Shown here one piece after another: positions 33,979 through 46,814 of a DNA stretch of 64,000 bases. Every line of letters starts with the position of its first letter. Positions within the stretch are counted from its first letter, which is position 1. This stretch comes from Dryococelus australis. Its lineage: Eukaryota > Arthropoda > Insecta > Phasmatodea > Phasmatidae. The notes beneath the pieces are model-generated. The model had not been told where the DNA came from. It did not search any database and was given only the letters and a program-made list of their open reading frames with translations. The position numbers and the translations under genes are program-made. The DNA lies in NCBI GenBank assembly GCA_029891345.1, contig CM056997.1, forward strand, positions 214,435,212 through 214,499,211. Reading direction: 5' to 3'.

Positions 33979-34534
33979 TTGCAGTGGCCAAAATAGTTGT
34001 CAGAAATGAAAAAAGATCAATAATTAAATAACATTTTCATAGTCTGCGCGGTAGTGAAACACTTTGCACTATGTTGTTTTCCTTATGAGGTTCTATAAGT
34101 GTGTTTAAACCACATTTTTACCGCGGTTAATAAGTTTATACTCATTTTCGATGAAGAGTGAACTGGGATATATTGTCAATTGAGGCTGCATAATTACCAT
34201 AATGGTGTTTAAACATTTAATTTGTTTCTTGCAAACAGGACTCGCGGAACTACAAACTTGCAAATCGCGTATATAGACCTGTCAAAATCACCTGTGATAT
34301 CAGTAGCGAGACCGTTTATTCATATCTTGTTTCATTTTTTTTTTAACAAACCTGAGATTCAATTCACTGCCATAATATTTTTCGTAACTTCATTATGGTC
34401 CAGTATCATTACAACTAAAAATACTCAGAACACATAACATCAGTTAACACAAACTTTATTCTGTAGTTTTGAAGTGAATCAACAAAAGTTAAAAAATTTG
34501 CCCCTAAGATATTACGAGGACTGAGCAACATTAA

Positions 34535-35276
34535 CATAATAATAAGGACTATCACGACACAAGCTTCTCCTGAATTTTGGGACTCCACTAACGTTACCTC
34601 CGAAGTGCTGTGATAGCACCAGGCTCCAAGTGAGGCTTGGCATAATAATAAGGACTATCACCACACAAGCTTCTCCTGAATTTTGGGACTCCACTAACGT
34701 TACCTCCGAAGTGCTGTGATAGCACCAGGCTCCAAGTGAGGCTTGGCATAATAATAAGGACTATCACGACACAAGCTTCTCCTGAATTTTGGGACTCCAC
34801 TAACGTTACCTCCGAAGTGCTGTGATAGCACCAGGCTCCAAGTGAGGCTTGGCATAATAATAAGGACTATCACGACACAAGCTTCTCCTGAATTTTGGGA
34901 CTCCACTAACGTTACCTCCGAAGTGCTGTGATAGCACCAGGCTCCAAGTGAGGCTTGGCATAATAATAAGGACTATCACCACACAAGCTTCTCCTGAATT
35001 TTGGGACTCCACTAACGTTACCTCCGAAGTGCTGTGATAGCACCAGGCTCCAAGTGAGGCTTGGCATAATAATAAGGACTATCACGACACAAGCTTCTCC
35101 TGAATTTTGGGACTCCACTAACGTTACCTCCGAAGTGCTGTGATAGCACCAGGCTCCAAGTGAGGCTTGGCATAATAATAAGGACTATCACCACACAAGC
35201 TTCTCCTGAATTATGGGACTCCACTAACGTTACCTCCGAAGTGCTGTGATAGCACCAGGCTCCAAGTGAGGCTTGG
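34535..35276. repeat. Satellite-like array, 106 bp x 7
   Basis: Seven units start with CATAATAATAAGGACTATCA at 34535, 34641, 34747, 34853, 34959, 35065 and 35171. They are almost identical. Units 1, 3, 4 and 6 have CACGACAC where units 2, 5 and 7 have CACCACAC, and unit 7 has GAATTATGGG for GAATTTTGGG. The overlapping minus-strand 68-codon ORFs come from the repeat. Confidence 0.97.
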
Positions 35277-35289
35277 CAAAATAAAGAAA

Positions 35290-37990
35290 TCGAAGCCACA
35301 GTTTTTCTGGATACCCTTTAGAAATCGATTAACGGCGATTACGACTCAAGGTCTGTTTTCCTATGAATATAAATAAAGGACGAGGGACAGTGCCAAAGGT
35401 GGCAGTGAGAGATTTGAGGGAGGAATGCTCCTCACATGGGGAACAACTTGATAATCCTAGCACCCGAGGGCAAAACAATTAATGGCGTGTGCAGAAGTCC
35501 TTCGTTAATGGGAAATAGTAGTTACTTCGTGTAGTACACGCGGTTGAAGTCCCCGGACAAAAGCAACTTATATTATAATTACATCTGCTCTGTACACAAA
35601 GGATATATATTCAAAGCCGTAGTTCACTCAGCTGACTGAAACTTGTCTTCGTTCATACTCCATAGAAACTTGAATTGGCGACCTAAAGGAATGCAGTGCA
35701 CGAGCTATACAGATAGATATAATCATTTGTCTTCAGTATCACGTCAGTATGACGACATCCGGTTGTACAGAAGCCGGAATGCCAGGTCGTGGGTTGAGTC
35801 CCACGTACGAAATTTAGTACTCGACGTTCTGCCTGGTTACCTGTCAGAAATCAAGTGAGTGAGTGAAGAGATTTGGGAGGTTCATAGCATCGATGTCCTG
35901 AGAACCGATATCAGAAATCTAGATAGGATTTTTATTTAATTATAATAACTAGTAAACACATACATGCGGGTCTGTTTTACGCACCCACGTTATCCACTAT
36001 TCATATTTAAAACATGTAAATTATTTCTTCGATGATTGCTTTTCATGACATTTTCCATTATAATGTGAGCCTGTCCTGCTCATACGTAATTTCTAATATT
36101 TAGCATGAACATATTTTTGTTTTCCCTTATTTTGTCATGTCACAATTTATATTTTTCACTTAATACTTACCAGTTCTCTATTGGGCCTTTATTTAAACGG
36201 ATATATTAATTCTTTGTTATTAGGGGTAAAATAGGATTTTTGATATGAGTTTACTTACTTATGTTGCATAAAATTCGATCTGCCCTATCTTAGTCACGTG
36301 TAAGCGGAAACAGTAAATAAATAAATAGGCCTACATAAATCATTGAATTAAGGAAATGTATAAACTTTAGTGTCATTAATAAACCTTTTAGTTTTCGTTA
36401 CAAGTTCCAGTTTTAATATCCAATATTTTATAATTAGATAGAGTTTTATCTCCTACTGGCTTACACAAGGGTGAAGGCCACGAGATGTGCTGATTAAGGC
36501 GTGGTCCAAGCCCGCTTGTGTCGGTGTAAGGGCTCAGTAAATCTGTGTGATGATTGAATTAACAGACTTTTTTTTTAGTTGTTTTAGACGTATAACATGG
36601 CATAGCTTTTTATATGACACGGATAAATTGGATTATATTATTTGTTAAAACCGTAAGCAGTGACACAACAGCAAATAAACTATAAAAATAGCCAAGGTCA
36701 GTGATAATTGTAAATTTCATATAAATGTGATATATCTTGAGAGTTCTAGAAATATTGCGTGGCCACACTGTATCGTTCCGCCACAGCTGTTCTGTCATTG
36801 AAGATACCAACGTCTGTAAACAAATGCCACGAGTCCAGTGTACACACGCACCAAAAGCCTGATGTTAGATAACTTCAGTCCAATACTCTATGTAGGATAT
36901 TATAGCTAGGCCGGCATTCCAACCTGTTTAAGTTTTGAAATATCGAAGTAAATTTTCTGGGGCTCTGAATTATTTTATTTCGAGGGTAAAAAGTAAAAGT
37001 AGGAATTGTTTGTGGGGTGGAGGAAGAGGATCCATACTTTTGTTTAATGTCTTTCTTAAGACGATATTGTTTTGCGGTTCTTCTTACAAAAGAGTGTCAT
37101 TTTTAATTGCATATTGTTTTTATGGAGCAGTGGAAAATTTTGATCGTGCTGAAGTAACATTCAAATTATTACCACTTCAAAAATTTTTACTTCAATGAAA
37201 GAACAAAATGCAATACATAACATGTGCCGCTGTTCGTACAGATTCTGCAATTAACACACACACACTTTTACCGTAGTTAACCTAACACTCGTTAGCGCTA
37301 CGAAATAAGCATAATAAACAAATATTATTTTCACACGACAAAAGAGTTGAAAGTGCGGCTTTTAAAACCACGCTCATTTCAAAATTTCTAGTAACTGTTT
37401 GGAAATACATTACTTACAAAACACGATATAGTCTCTTTGTAATTCAGAACCTCTTGAACACGTATTATTTTGCGGAAATCCTTGTACGATTACATCACTA
37501 AAAATTACATCTGTCTGTCACTGATATGCAGGGATAGGAAAATTTCGTGAATTCATTTCGGGACAAGATAGACGTCAGGATCACATCTATAGTGAAGTCA
37601 CCTTCGCAGTTGGAGGACAGTTTATTAGACCCGCCCTGCACGCCTCTGAGCCAATACCAGACCTGCGAGGAAAGACCTTGTGAAACCCATAACCTCCAGT
37701 TGCGGTACAACAGCCATTGAACACACAGATAAGCTTCCAGTATGCAGAGGACTGGGAAGCCTAGTCTACAGCTCTTTGAACTCGCGAAATTTTCCTATCC
37801 CTACTGATATGGACTACTTTATTTGCAAAATCAGTCAGTAAAATCAACACTTTACCCGTTTCCTGAAAGAACAAACATCAATTTCGTAAGGTAAATTATA
37901 TTTATAACGCGTAATGGCAGACGTTGGTAACAAAAATTGCGTGGGAACAAGCCATTTTACGAAGCAGTAAACATGTGATGATGATACGTT
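35290..37990. other. Intergenic, with a SINE-like relic
   Basis: 35757-35812 has a tRNA-like box B (GGGTTGAGTCCC, about 35792). 35855-35877 (GTGAGTGAGTGAAGAGATTT) equals the reversed tail of the SINE at 49.5 kb. 37630-37800 resembles 61037-61210 (GAGCCAATA, then CAGACCTGC; AAATTTTC then TCCCTACTGAT). No gene is seen. Confidence 0.4.
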
Positions 37991-38009
37991 TTATTCAAGA
38001 AGACGCACT

Positions 38010-39790
38010 AAAGATACACACTCTATCTCAAAAAAAGACATCATGCTACTATAGGCTATTCACTATAAAATGAGCACTTTCGAAAGCCCTGCTTAAGATC
38101 TACTTGTATGCACGTTGTGTATTATTCCGCCTTACGTAAAATTAACATTGCCATGAGCCTCATCACTTTGTTCGTGCGTCGGTCAAGTTAATCTGTGAAA
38201 TTATTGGTAAAAGTAAATATTTTACAAATCTACTCATTTATACACGTCGATGCATTAAAAAAAAAAGAAAACCAAAGAAATTATTTAAATTATCACAAAT
38301 AGTTACCCAACATATTTTATTCGACGGTAGCATATGGAACTACTTCCCATCCATTGTTACCAACTTTACTGGGCGAATGTCACTCAGTGCATCCGTTAAA
38401 ATACATGCAGGTAGGAGCGGTGACATTTTTCTAAGGTTGATTTCAAAAGTGCTCACTTTATCGCGAATAGTCTTTAACAGCTAGTTAACTTCTTGCCTAT
38501 TCAAAACACTTTCCGGCAGTTTGTCGGCTAAAATACATCTTTAATGTGTTAATGAGCCTTGTCTCGAAAAACTTTTCTGGGCCGTAATAAAAAAGACAGT
38601 GGCCAGCTTATCGAAAATACTAAAATACTGTATCGGAATCGGTCCAGAATATTCTTTGAGGTATTAGCGATAGGTTGGCAGTTATACGTCATGCCGATAT
38701 AATTTCAGTGATATCCATGCATTATCCTATATACAGTGGGCCGTCGTCTTTATCCTAACGACTAAAATGCTGTCTCAAAAATACATATTCCATTAACTGG
38801 TAGCTAACTTTTTGCATATTCAAACACGTTCGAAAATTTGTTGGCTACTAGATATCAGATAAATATATTTATTGTGTTAAAGACCTCTGACTTGAAAACG
38901 TTACTGGGCCGGAATAAATAAGATTTGGCCAGCATACCGAAAGGCAAATTTACTATAAAGGAATTGGCCCAGAATATTCTTTGAGATATTTGTGACAGGT
39001 TGGTTGTTAGATATTAGGCCAACATAATTTCGGTGATATACATTCGTTATCCCAAATAATACAGTGGGCCGTTGTCTTCATTCTAACGTCTAACACTCTG
39101 TCTCAAAAAAGGCATCATGCTATTAACAGCTAGTTAACTGTTTTACATAACCAAATACCTTCTAAATGTTTGTCTGTAAAAATACTTCAGATAAATATAT
39201 TTGCTGTGCCAAAGATCCTTGTCTCCAAAATGTTACTGGGCCGGAATAAATAAGATGTTGGCCAGCTTACCAAAATACCAAAGAGGTTTATCCGAATAGG
39301 CCCATAATATTATTTGAGATATTGGCGACAAGTTGGCTGTGAGATATCACGACAATATAATTTCGGTGATATCTATCTATTATCCTGAATAATACAGTGG
39401 GCCGATGTTTTTATCCTGACGGATAACAATCTTTCTCAAAAAATACATAATGCCATTAACAGCTAGCTAACTTCTCACGTATTCAAAACACTTTTCAACA
39501 GTTTGTCGGCAAAAAGACATCATATAGAGATCTTTATTTCGATGTAGATCCTTGTCACGAAAATGGTACTGGGCCAGCAGAATCAATAAGATGTTAGAAA
39601 TCATACTGACAAAAGACAAGATACTGTATCGGAATCGGCTCAGAATTATTTTTAGATGCTGGCAACATATTTGCTATGAGATATCATGACGACATATTTT
39701 CAGTAATATCCATCTGCCATCGTAAATAATACACCGGGCCTTTATCTTTACCGATACGGCTAGCAATCTGTTTATAAAAGAAATTACGCC
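38010..39790. repeat. Degenerate tandem array, about 330-bp period
   Basis: Four long diverged units are marked by ACAGTGGGCCG at 38733, 39061 and 39394 and ACACCGGGCC at 39731 (spacings 328, 333, 337). Each contains CATTAACAGCTAGTTAACTT-, ACTGGGCCGGAATAAATAAG- and ATAATTTCGGTGATAT-like words. The first unit is interrupted by the TIR element at 38053-38473: the unit word CATGCTATTAACAG is split across it. Confidence 0.85.
38053..38473. mobile_element. MITE-like TIR element, 421 bp
   Basis: The left end, AGGCTATTCACTATAAAATG (38053-38072) continuing to 38085, and the reverse complement of 38441-38473 match at 28 of 33 positions. The element has no coding sequence and splits a unit of the 330-bp array, so it is younger than the array. 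A lone right end of the same family (TTTCAAAAGTGCTCACTTTA) is at 59274-59303. Confidence 0.7.
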
Positions 39791-39794
39791 GTTG

Positions 39795-40705
39795 TCAGAG
39801 GGCTATATTATTTCACCTAAACTGCTGTTGCCACAGTGCTGATATCGGGCCGACAATTTGCCAACACTGTGCTTACAGTTTGTGTTTGCTGGGAATGGCG
39901 TTCACCGGGTTACAAACGTTCCACTGACAGCGAATGTCCAATGCTTCGTTTTAATTGCTAAACACGTTTTAATAGTCATTTTACTAAAAGTCAAAAAATT
40001 GTATAATACTTGAAAAAGCATAACTTATACCGCGAATGTAAAAATAATGCAATTTTTATATTACAACTTTCAGTACTGAGTATTTTCTTCTATAGTTATT
40101 ATCAATATCGCCAACATAACAATATACATTCTGCAACAATTTATTAGCTGATACAATACTTTGCAAACGAAAACATTAACTATTTTCATACTGTGTACGT
40201 TGCTCACATTATATATCCCACTTGTAAATATGAAATGTAAAAATAGCTCGTAATTAGTAAACAATTCCGTTCTCGTTCATTTGCTCGGTTATAAGTTCTC
40301 GTTTACTTTCGTCGTTTCCCTTGTGATAACCGACTTAATCACTTATACGTAATATAGCTCTCTTATTTATTACGTATCTGTTTACTCTTCCTTTTGTGTC
40401 CGTCATTTTCGTCTCTTACTATGAGTTTTCTGTGCGACATACGATGAAGCTCTATAATGGGATTGTATGTCAGAAATAATATTTATTTGAATACTTGATA
40501 CTTTCGCAAGCATCATTCAAATCACCACAGAACTGTGTGTCACGCCAAAGTTTCGCACTAGCCCAGAGCTCTCCGCCTGGGACTAACACTGTGTTCGAAC
40601 TGACCATTTAGTAGACCTATATATATTAGTTTTAGTAGCGTTCAGTTAGGAAGCCACCGATAGCCTCTTGTTCAGCGTTGGTTGCGATTTGCTCATTTAG
40701 AATTC
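39795..40705. other. No recognisable gene
   Basis: AT-rich non-coding sequence. Confidence 0.4.
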
Positions 40706-40708
40706 TAT

Positions 40709-40915
40709 ACTGAGATAATAGTCAACAATATATTTGTTTGTATTGGGTCAGAAATATATCAAGTTGTCCCAATAAAATATTTCGTTAAGTAGACAAAACT
40801 TTGAAGGCAACAAAATTAATTTTGCTTATCTAACCAAGTACACGTCTGCATAAACAAAACAGCTGCGTTGGACAGAAAGAAATTAGGCTGTCAACAAAAT
40901 ATTTTGTTGAATCAA

Positions 40916-40977
<62 letters not shown>

Positions 40978-41513
40978 AACATTCTTCAGATTGTCTTCGT
41001 TCGAAAACACAGCTGGATTGTTTGTTTGCATTTTTGTGTCAGCTAGGATAATATCGGTGTTTTTAGTGCATGAAATGATGCTTAATAATGGTATAAACAT
41101 TGTAATAAAACGAGTTCAACAGGAAACTAAAAAGTAATTGTGCAAACTTGAAATATTGATCTGCACACGTTGTCCAGTATGTATTTGAAATGTTGTTTTA
41201 AAAAACATCCCAACCACGTCAGTAGTCACTTCAGGTGAGCTTACTAAGGTGCAGCGTTTACGTCGCTCACATGAAATAGGTTTGATTCTCGGCCGTGTTT
41301 CTGACAAGTTTTATATTCACTGAAATTTTAATTTACTCAGAGCCAAATAAATCTTTTGTTGCATCAAATCAAATTTTTTTTCGGGATAACCAAGTAAGAA
41401 AACCCAACAAAATATGAACTCTATAGCAAAATATTTCACTGTCCCTATACAAACAATTCATTTGGTTGCGCCATACAAACTTTGTTTAATTCAACAAAAA
41501 CCTTTTTCTCAGT
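40709..41513. mobile_element. Possible TIR element with tRNA-like segment
   Basis: The left end ACTGAGATAATAGTCAACAA and the right end, whose reverse complement begins ACTGAGAAAAAGG, form weak terminal inverted repeats. AACAAAATATTTTGTTGAAT-type words recur inside (40790-40918, 41350-41500). The stretch 41245-41300 resembles a tRNA gene, with GGTTTGATTCTC as box B. It includes the (TA)n run. No transposase is seen. Confidence 0.35.
40917..40975. repeat. (TA)n microsatellite
   Basis: About 28 uninterrupted TA units. Confidence 0.95.
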
Positions 41514-41519
41514 GTAGCA

Positions 41520-42257
41520 AGTTTCGGTACATACAAAAAATTAATGACCAAAATGCCAAATGCGACATCATATGAGTCGAATGATTCGGGTCACGTGACC
41601 GTTCAGTGAACTAAAAGTGCCAATTCATCACGGCCTATGTGGGACTGTGACGTAGCGAGTGCGGCCAGTGAGGCAACATCACACACGACGAGTTTCCCTG
41701 GCAAATATTGCCTGTTTGCTAGGATTCAACCGTCTTTATACAAATACGACAGCGTCCTTTCCTTATTGCCTCTCGTGCGTGTATGGAGCTAAATACAGTG
41801 AAATATCAGCGACAAACTAGATCGTCAGTAAATAAACTCGTTATTGTCAGACGATGGCCAAAACAACCAAGATCGATCAAATGTGACTTTAGAGACAATA
41901 TGTAATGCTGTCGGCATTTTTATTTGTTTTATAAATGGATAATTGGGCTGTGTACGTGGTTATAAGATGACGTGAGAAGTATATGATCAATGACAGACGG
42001 TATTTCTCTGACCACGCTGCCTGCATAAAAGAACTGGTGTTTATCAGCAAAATGAGTTTTTAAAAAAGCGTAGATGAAGTAAATCACAAGAAATTATGAC
42101 TTTGGGGGAGGGGGGAGGTAAAATTACGAAATACAATCCCTGATAAAATAAATATTTCAAGAAAACCGAATGAAATTCCACCCGCTAATCACAATTAAGA
42201 GTACCTACCAGCAGTACGTTTTTTTTTTTGTTATAACGTGGGTTGGTCTAAAAAAAA

Positions 42258-42325
<68 letters not shown>

Positions 42326-44500
42326 TGGGAGAGTGAGAGAGGAGACAAAATATACGACGCTAATTGAGATAAAAATGTATCCGGAAAGGTTTCTTCGCTG
42401 ACATCTACAGCTTTAATCACCCGTCGAGAAATAAAACGGGAGTTAAAAAAGAAAGTTACAATTTGTCAGAGCACTGAACAATAAGGGGGCCTCTGATCTT
42501 TGGTCGTTCAAACTCTCTTTTACCTTTCATGCGTCTTCTTTTGGCCTTCCTTTCTTTTCTTTATTTCTTCCCCTCTCTTGCCGCGCTTCTGGAGCGCTGA
42601 AAGCGATCGCGAGGGGCCGGGATATGAGCCTGCTAATAACTATCGTCGGGGGGAGGGGGGGGGAGGGAACAAAGGTTGACTTGATGGAGTTCGGAAAATG
42701 GAGCGAGTGGAGTTGGTGCGCTGGAGTTGCAAGTTGTAGCAGACGGAGGGTTTTGGAAAAAGGAGTGGTGGAGGGGGAGGGGGTCATTCTAATGAAAGGA
42801 GGCAGAGGGAATGAAATTAAAAAATTTAACCGAGGCTAAGAACTCGCATTAGCAAGCCCGGAGCTCTCTCGCGAAAGAAATATCCTCGCAATTGTCGGCG
42901 CTCTCTGGAGCGGAGTACCTGGCAGGAACAGCGATGAAATGAGGTGGCGAAGGGACGGGAAGGGGTGAGGGGGTGGAGAGGCAAGTCCTGAGATGAAATT
43001 ATCAAGTCTGCGAGTAGAAAGTCGAAACTGCGTCATTTCTTGCCCATTTCCGAAATTGGCTTCCAACGTTAATAAGAATAATTAGTTCTTACAAGTAATT
43101 TGCCAATTTCCTGTTCTAATAAATATACGTACAATATCGTTTCCTTGTGAAGCATTAAATTTTACCAATTTCAAGCAGATGCACTTATATCCAAAAATGT
43201 TAACTTTTATAATTTGAAAAGATGAAAAATATAAAAAAGTGGATAAAAATCTAGCTGCTGCCAACTTTCCCATCCTTAGTTTAACTATGTTTAACCATGC
43301 AGGAGGAATTTTCCAAGTTCGTAAACATATTTAAACACTGTTTACTCTCATATTTAACATCAACGATAACTTTAAAGAATACAAATCATAATCATTAGCG
43401 TGTTGTGAGTCGGTATAGTGTTATCTCTGAGCGTAGGTTGGATTGCTATTATCTATCAGACGTCTACAAAACTGCAGTTACACTTTTCTGCACTCGTCCT
43501 TGGTATTGACGGCCACCGGGTTTAATCATAACTAAATTATTAAAGGCTGTTTATGGTAAAGTAGACACCTTTGAAACCAACATTTGAAAAAGAAATCACT
43601 GCCCATCTTTACGTGTTGTTATAAGACTGCAGAGGGGCATAGTGGAGTTCGTGAGGGACGGAAGAGTTAATAAAAATAAAATAACTAAATTTAAATTTTA
43701 ACTTATTCACACAGCTATGATTTACAACATAAATCTATCTGGGCCTTTCGCCACTATAACTACTGTAATTCTCAGCGAGCTTAATATTTAATGTGTATCT
43801 AGATTCTAATTAAAGTGCTTTTCAATCTATCTATATGGGCTACAGTCACTTAATTCACACTTACATAATTTACACATATCCAATCTGTCTATTGCTATTA
43901 TTCCAAAAGTCTTACAGTCATGCATCCAGCTAGATAGTCCAGCCCATCATTCGCACCCTTCACTGTATCGATGCTCGCAGTCCGCATACTTGACTCCCGC
44001 TGGTCGCTCTTGTCGCGGTTTGCTGGCTCGTCGTTATGCTGTCTTCGCACACCTGGCGCTTCAGGTCGCACAATCCTCCAAGCTGTGAACTGTCTACCTC
44101 GGAGGCCCGTCGCGGATTAAGTAGCCTCACTCGCCCGATTTAGAAAGTTCCTCGCGTCCCGAGACACTCTGAGAGAGATTAGGACCATTACAAGAACATT
44201 CCTCCAAAGATAACCCCAGAAATGCAATCCGCGGAATGTCAGGAGCGCACGAGTAGCGACAGGCTTATCTCGCACACGCGGCTGCTCGCCTTTGTATATT
44301 TACCCCCCCCCCCCCCTTCGCCTGACTTTCATACACTCCTTCATTCGCTTGAGGAGCAGGGTACGAGGAACAGCGATGCTAACCGGCAACGTGTAACAAT
44401 ACACTGTACAGTGCACACAGAAATGCAGTCTCCAAGTTGGCTGCGAATGAACAAAAATAGTTTCTACGACTTAATGTTGTACCATAGTATATTTGCGGTT
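41520..44500. other. Intergenic; purine-rich blocks and a C tract
   Basis: No gene is recognised. 42520-43020 is rich in purine or pyrimidine runs (GGGGGAGGGG types). 43960-44240 is a GC-rich block. A run of 12 C lies at about 44305-44316. Confidence 0.4.
42259..42326. repeat. (AG)n microsatellite, interrupted
   Basis: A long AG run with an AAGAG interruption near 42305. It accounts for the Arg-Glu and Ser-Leu ORFs on both strands. Confidence 0.95.
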
Positions 44501-44504
44501 TCCT

Positions 44505-44715
44505 CACACATTTGAAATCAAAACTTTGGCAAATCTCCCTATGTATGACGTGTTTGGTTGCTTCCCAAGTATCTCACGTATTACACGCGTTTTATACTTG
44601 TGTTATCACAAAAGTTCATTATTTTTAGTTAAAATGAACTTTCACTTATATTCTGTAATTAAATTTTAATATTTGATTTATAATCACTATTATCAACAAG
44701 ACGTTACTGATAACT
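44505..44715. repeat. Dispersed repeat family, copy C
   Basis: It shares TGACGTGTTTGGTTGCTTCC, CGTTTTATACTTGTGTTATCA and TTAGTTAAAATGAACTTTCAC with copy A at 4.84 kb and is closer to A than to B. Confidence 0.65.
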
Positions 44716-44739
44716 AAGGAGCCTACTTTCCTCTACATG

Positions 44740-46130
44740 GGTTCAAAAATATTTATTGCTAATTATTCAACAAATGTGAAAGAAATCGGTTGATTTTTTC
44801 CCCAAGATATACCATAAAAGTGTATTATTTCATGTGGGGCTATGTTACAAAATGGCGGAGAAATGAGGCTTTCCATAGATAATTTTATTGGAAATAATTG
44901 ATACTGCCAACATACAAAGTTAAGGTGAAATTTGTTTTGCAGCTTCGTAGATAAAAAATTCTGAACTAAAATGTTCATATCGCCACCGATAAAAAAAAAT
45001 ACGTGTGTCTGACCCTATCAAAATTTATAAGTTTACATGGCCTGGCATAATGATACTTGACTGCCAAATTTGGAGAAATCTTTCTTTTAGGAGACATCAC
45101 ATAATTTTTTCATGTGATAATATTTTACAAAATTGCGGACAAGTTATTTTTTGTAGACACGTTTGCTGGTTGTAATATACACAGCAAGCATACAAAGTTT
45201 CACTGGAATCAATTACACGGGTTCGACGATATAGCATGCAAAATTTTAAAAGCGACATGGCCGCCCTTTTAAAAATAAGTGCCTGAGATACCTAAAACAT
45301 GTCAGTTAATATCACATAACGCAGTAATACTTGTTTTCTATATTTGCTAAGAACCGGTCAATTGTTTCCCCGAGATATTACACAAAAGATTGATTAATTC
45401 GTGTGGCATTATCTTACAAAATAGAAGGCAAAAGACGCTCTGTGTATACATATTTGGAGTTTGTTATATACACGCTCAGCATGCAAAGTTATGTTGGTAT
45501 TGATAGTATGGTTTCGAAGATATAGAATACTATGCTAAAATTGCTAAATGACGCCGTTTTGAAAATAGGTGTCTGACATACTTGTATTTGTACATATCAA
45601 TTGCCGCAGTACTACGTGATTACCAAATTTGGTAGCTATCTGTCAATTGTTTCCCCGAGATATTACACAACATCCTTATTAATTCATTTTGCGCTATCTT
45701 ACAAAATGGAGGACAAAAGTGGTTGTAATATTGCTTATATGGTGCTTGTAATTGATACTTTCAGCGTACAAAATTGGGTTAAAATTTCTCCAACGGTATG
45801 GTAGCTATACCAAATAAACCTAAAATATTTATATGGCTGCCTTTTTGAAAGTAAGTGTCTAATAGAGTTCAATTTCTTATATGTATATGGCCTATTGTAG
45901 TATTACTTACGTGCCAAATTTGACGAATATTGTTTGAGTAGTTTTCGAAATATAGCCTAATGTGAAAGCTTTGTTTTTCGTGTGACGCTATATTCCAAAA
46001 TGGCGGCAAAAACAATATTCACCTCTGAATTCAATGTTTACATCTTGCGCTGTTAGCATACAAAATTTGGTTTAAATCAGTTTCACTTGGATGGTGCATG
46101 AATTAAGTAATCAGATTTATTGCAATATAA
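44740..46130. repeat. Degenerate tandem array, about 287-bp period
   Basis: Five units are marked by TTACAAAATGGCGG-like words at about 44851, 45131, 45420, 45705 and 45999 (spacings 280-294). Each has a CCCCGAGATATTACACAA-like word about 50 bp earlier and a CAAAGTT..GGT word later. A 67-codon ORF at 45601-45804 lies within one unit and is explained by it. Confidence 0.8.
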
Positions 46131-46589
46131 TTTTTACACATGGCTGAGAATGCTAACTCAGGTGGGAAAAGCTCGTAATGGGTACCAGTTCCTGCTATCT
46201 TGTATTTATACATTTTTTTTGTCATACGTTCCATTTTAAAAATGCTTTTAACCACATTTTTCGCACGATACGATGAAGTTTTGTCAAATTTGTACAGCTT
46301 ACACTGGTTTGATAATTGTTTGAGTGATTACTGCCGGTAAGATATACATAATTTTTTCTCGCGGTTTGTTTGAGAATTGGCACTAGCGACTGAAGTCAAG
46401 CAATACAGATGTCATAAAATGCGAAAATGCAGTGCTCTGTGATATTTGAAAGCTCAAAATAAATTATAACGCACGTGGTGCAGGCGGTGGCGAAAATTGA
46501 GTAAATACAAGGCAAGCCTTTAAGCAGGGATTTGAAAAGGGCTCAGTTACCAACCTATAATGTACTTGTGTGCAGTAAGCGAGTGAATG

Positions 46590-46808
46590 GATCTGGTTGG
46601 CTCTTACAAGCGAGGTCTTGGGAGCCGATGAGAGTGATTAAGGTGAGCATGGAGTGAGCCGAAATGAGGTGGCATCACGAGGAAAACCTGTCAAACCGCG
46701 GCATCGTACCACATGCGAAAATCAGAAGTGACCCGGCCTGGGATTGAACCCGGCTCGCCTTGATGGGAGGCGAGCAGGGTAACCACTCAGCAACCACGGC
46801 CTCGCTCG
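46590..46808 (-). mobile_element. tRNA-derived SINE, minus strand
   Basis: On the minus strand it begins with a tRNA-like head. GGTTGCTGAGTGGTTA supplies box A (46778-46793) and CGGGTTCAATCCC box B (about 46740-46752). The body matches the plus-strand copy at 49.54 kb, including AGAGTGATTAAGG / CATCGGCTC-type words. It is transposed by LINE enzymes from an RNA polymerase III transcript (family knowledge). Confidence 0.8.
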
Positions 46809-46814
46809 TATGCA

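Noticed and set aside
34535-35276. CRISPR array
   Set aside because: The 106-bp units are contiguous without variable spacers, and the sequence is eukaryotic.
34512-35299. Overlapping minus-strand ORFs of 60-93 codons with almost the same protein
   Set aside because: They are the 106-bp repeat read over stop codons; period 106 is not a multiple of 3 and each ORF ends after two units.
42205-42420. Ser-Leu repeat protein
   Set aside because: Translation of the (AG)n microsatellite.
43616-44205. Solo LTR with TGTT...AACA ends
   Set aside because: The ends are short and common, no target duplication flanks them, and no second copy was found in the window.
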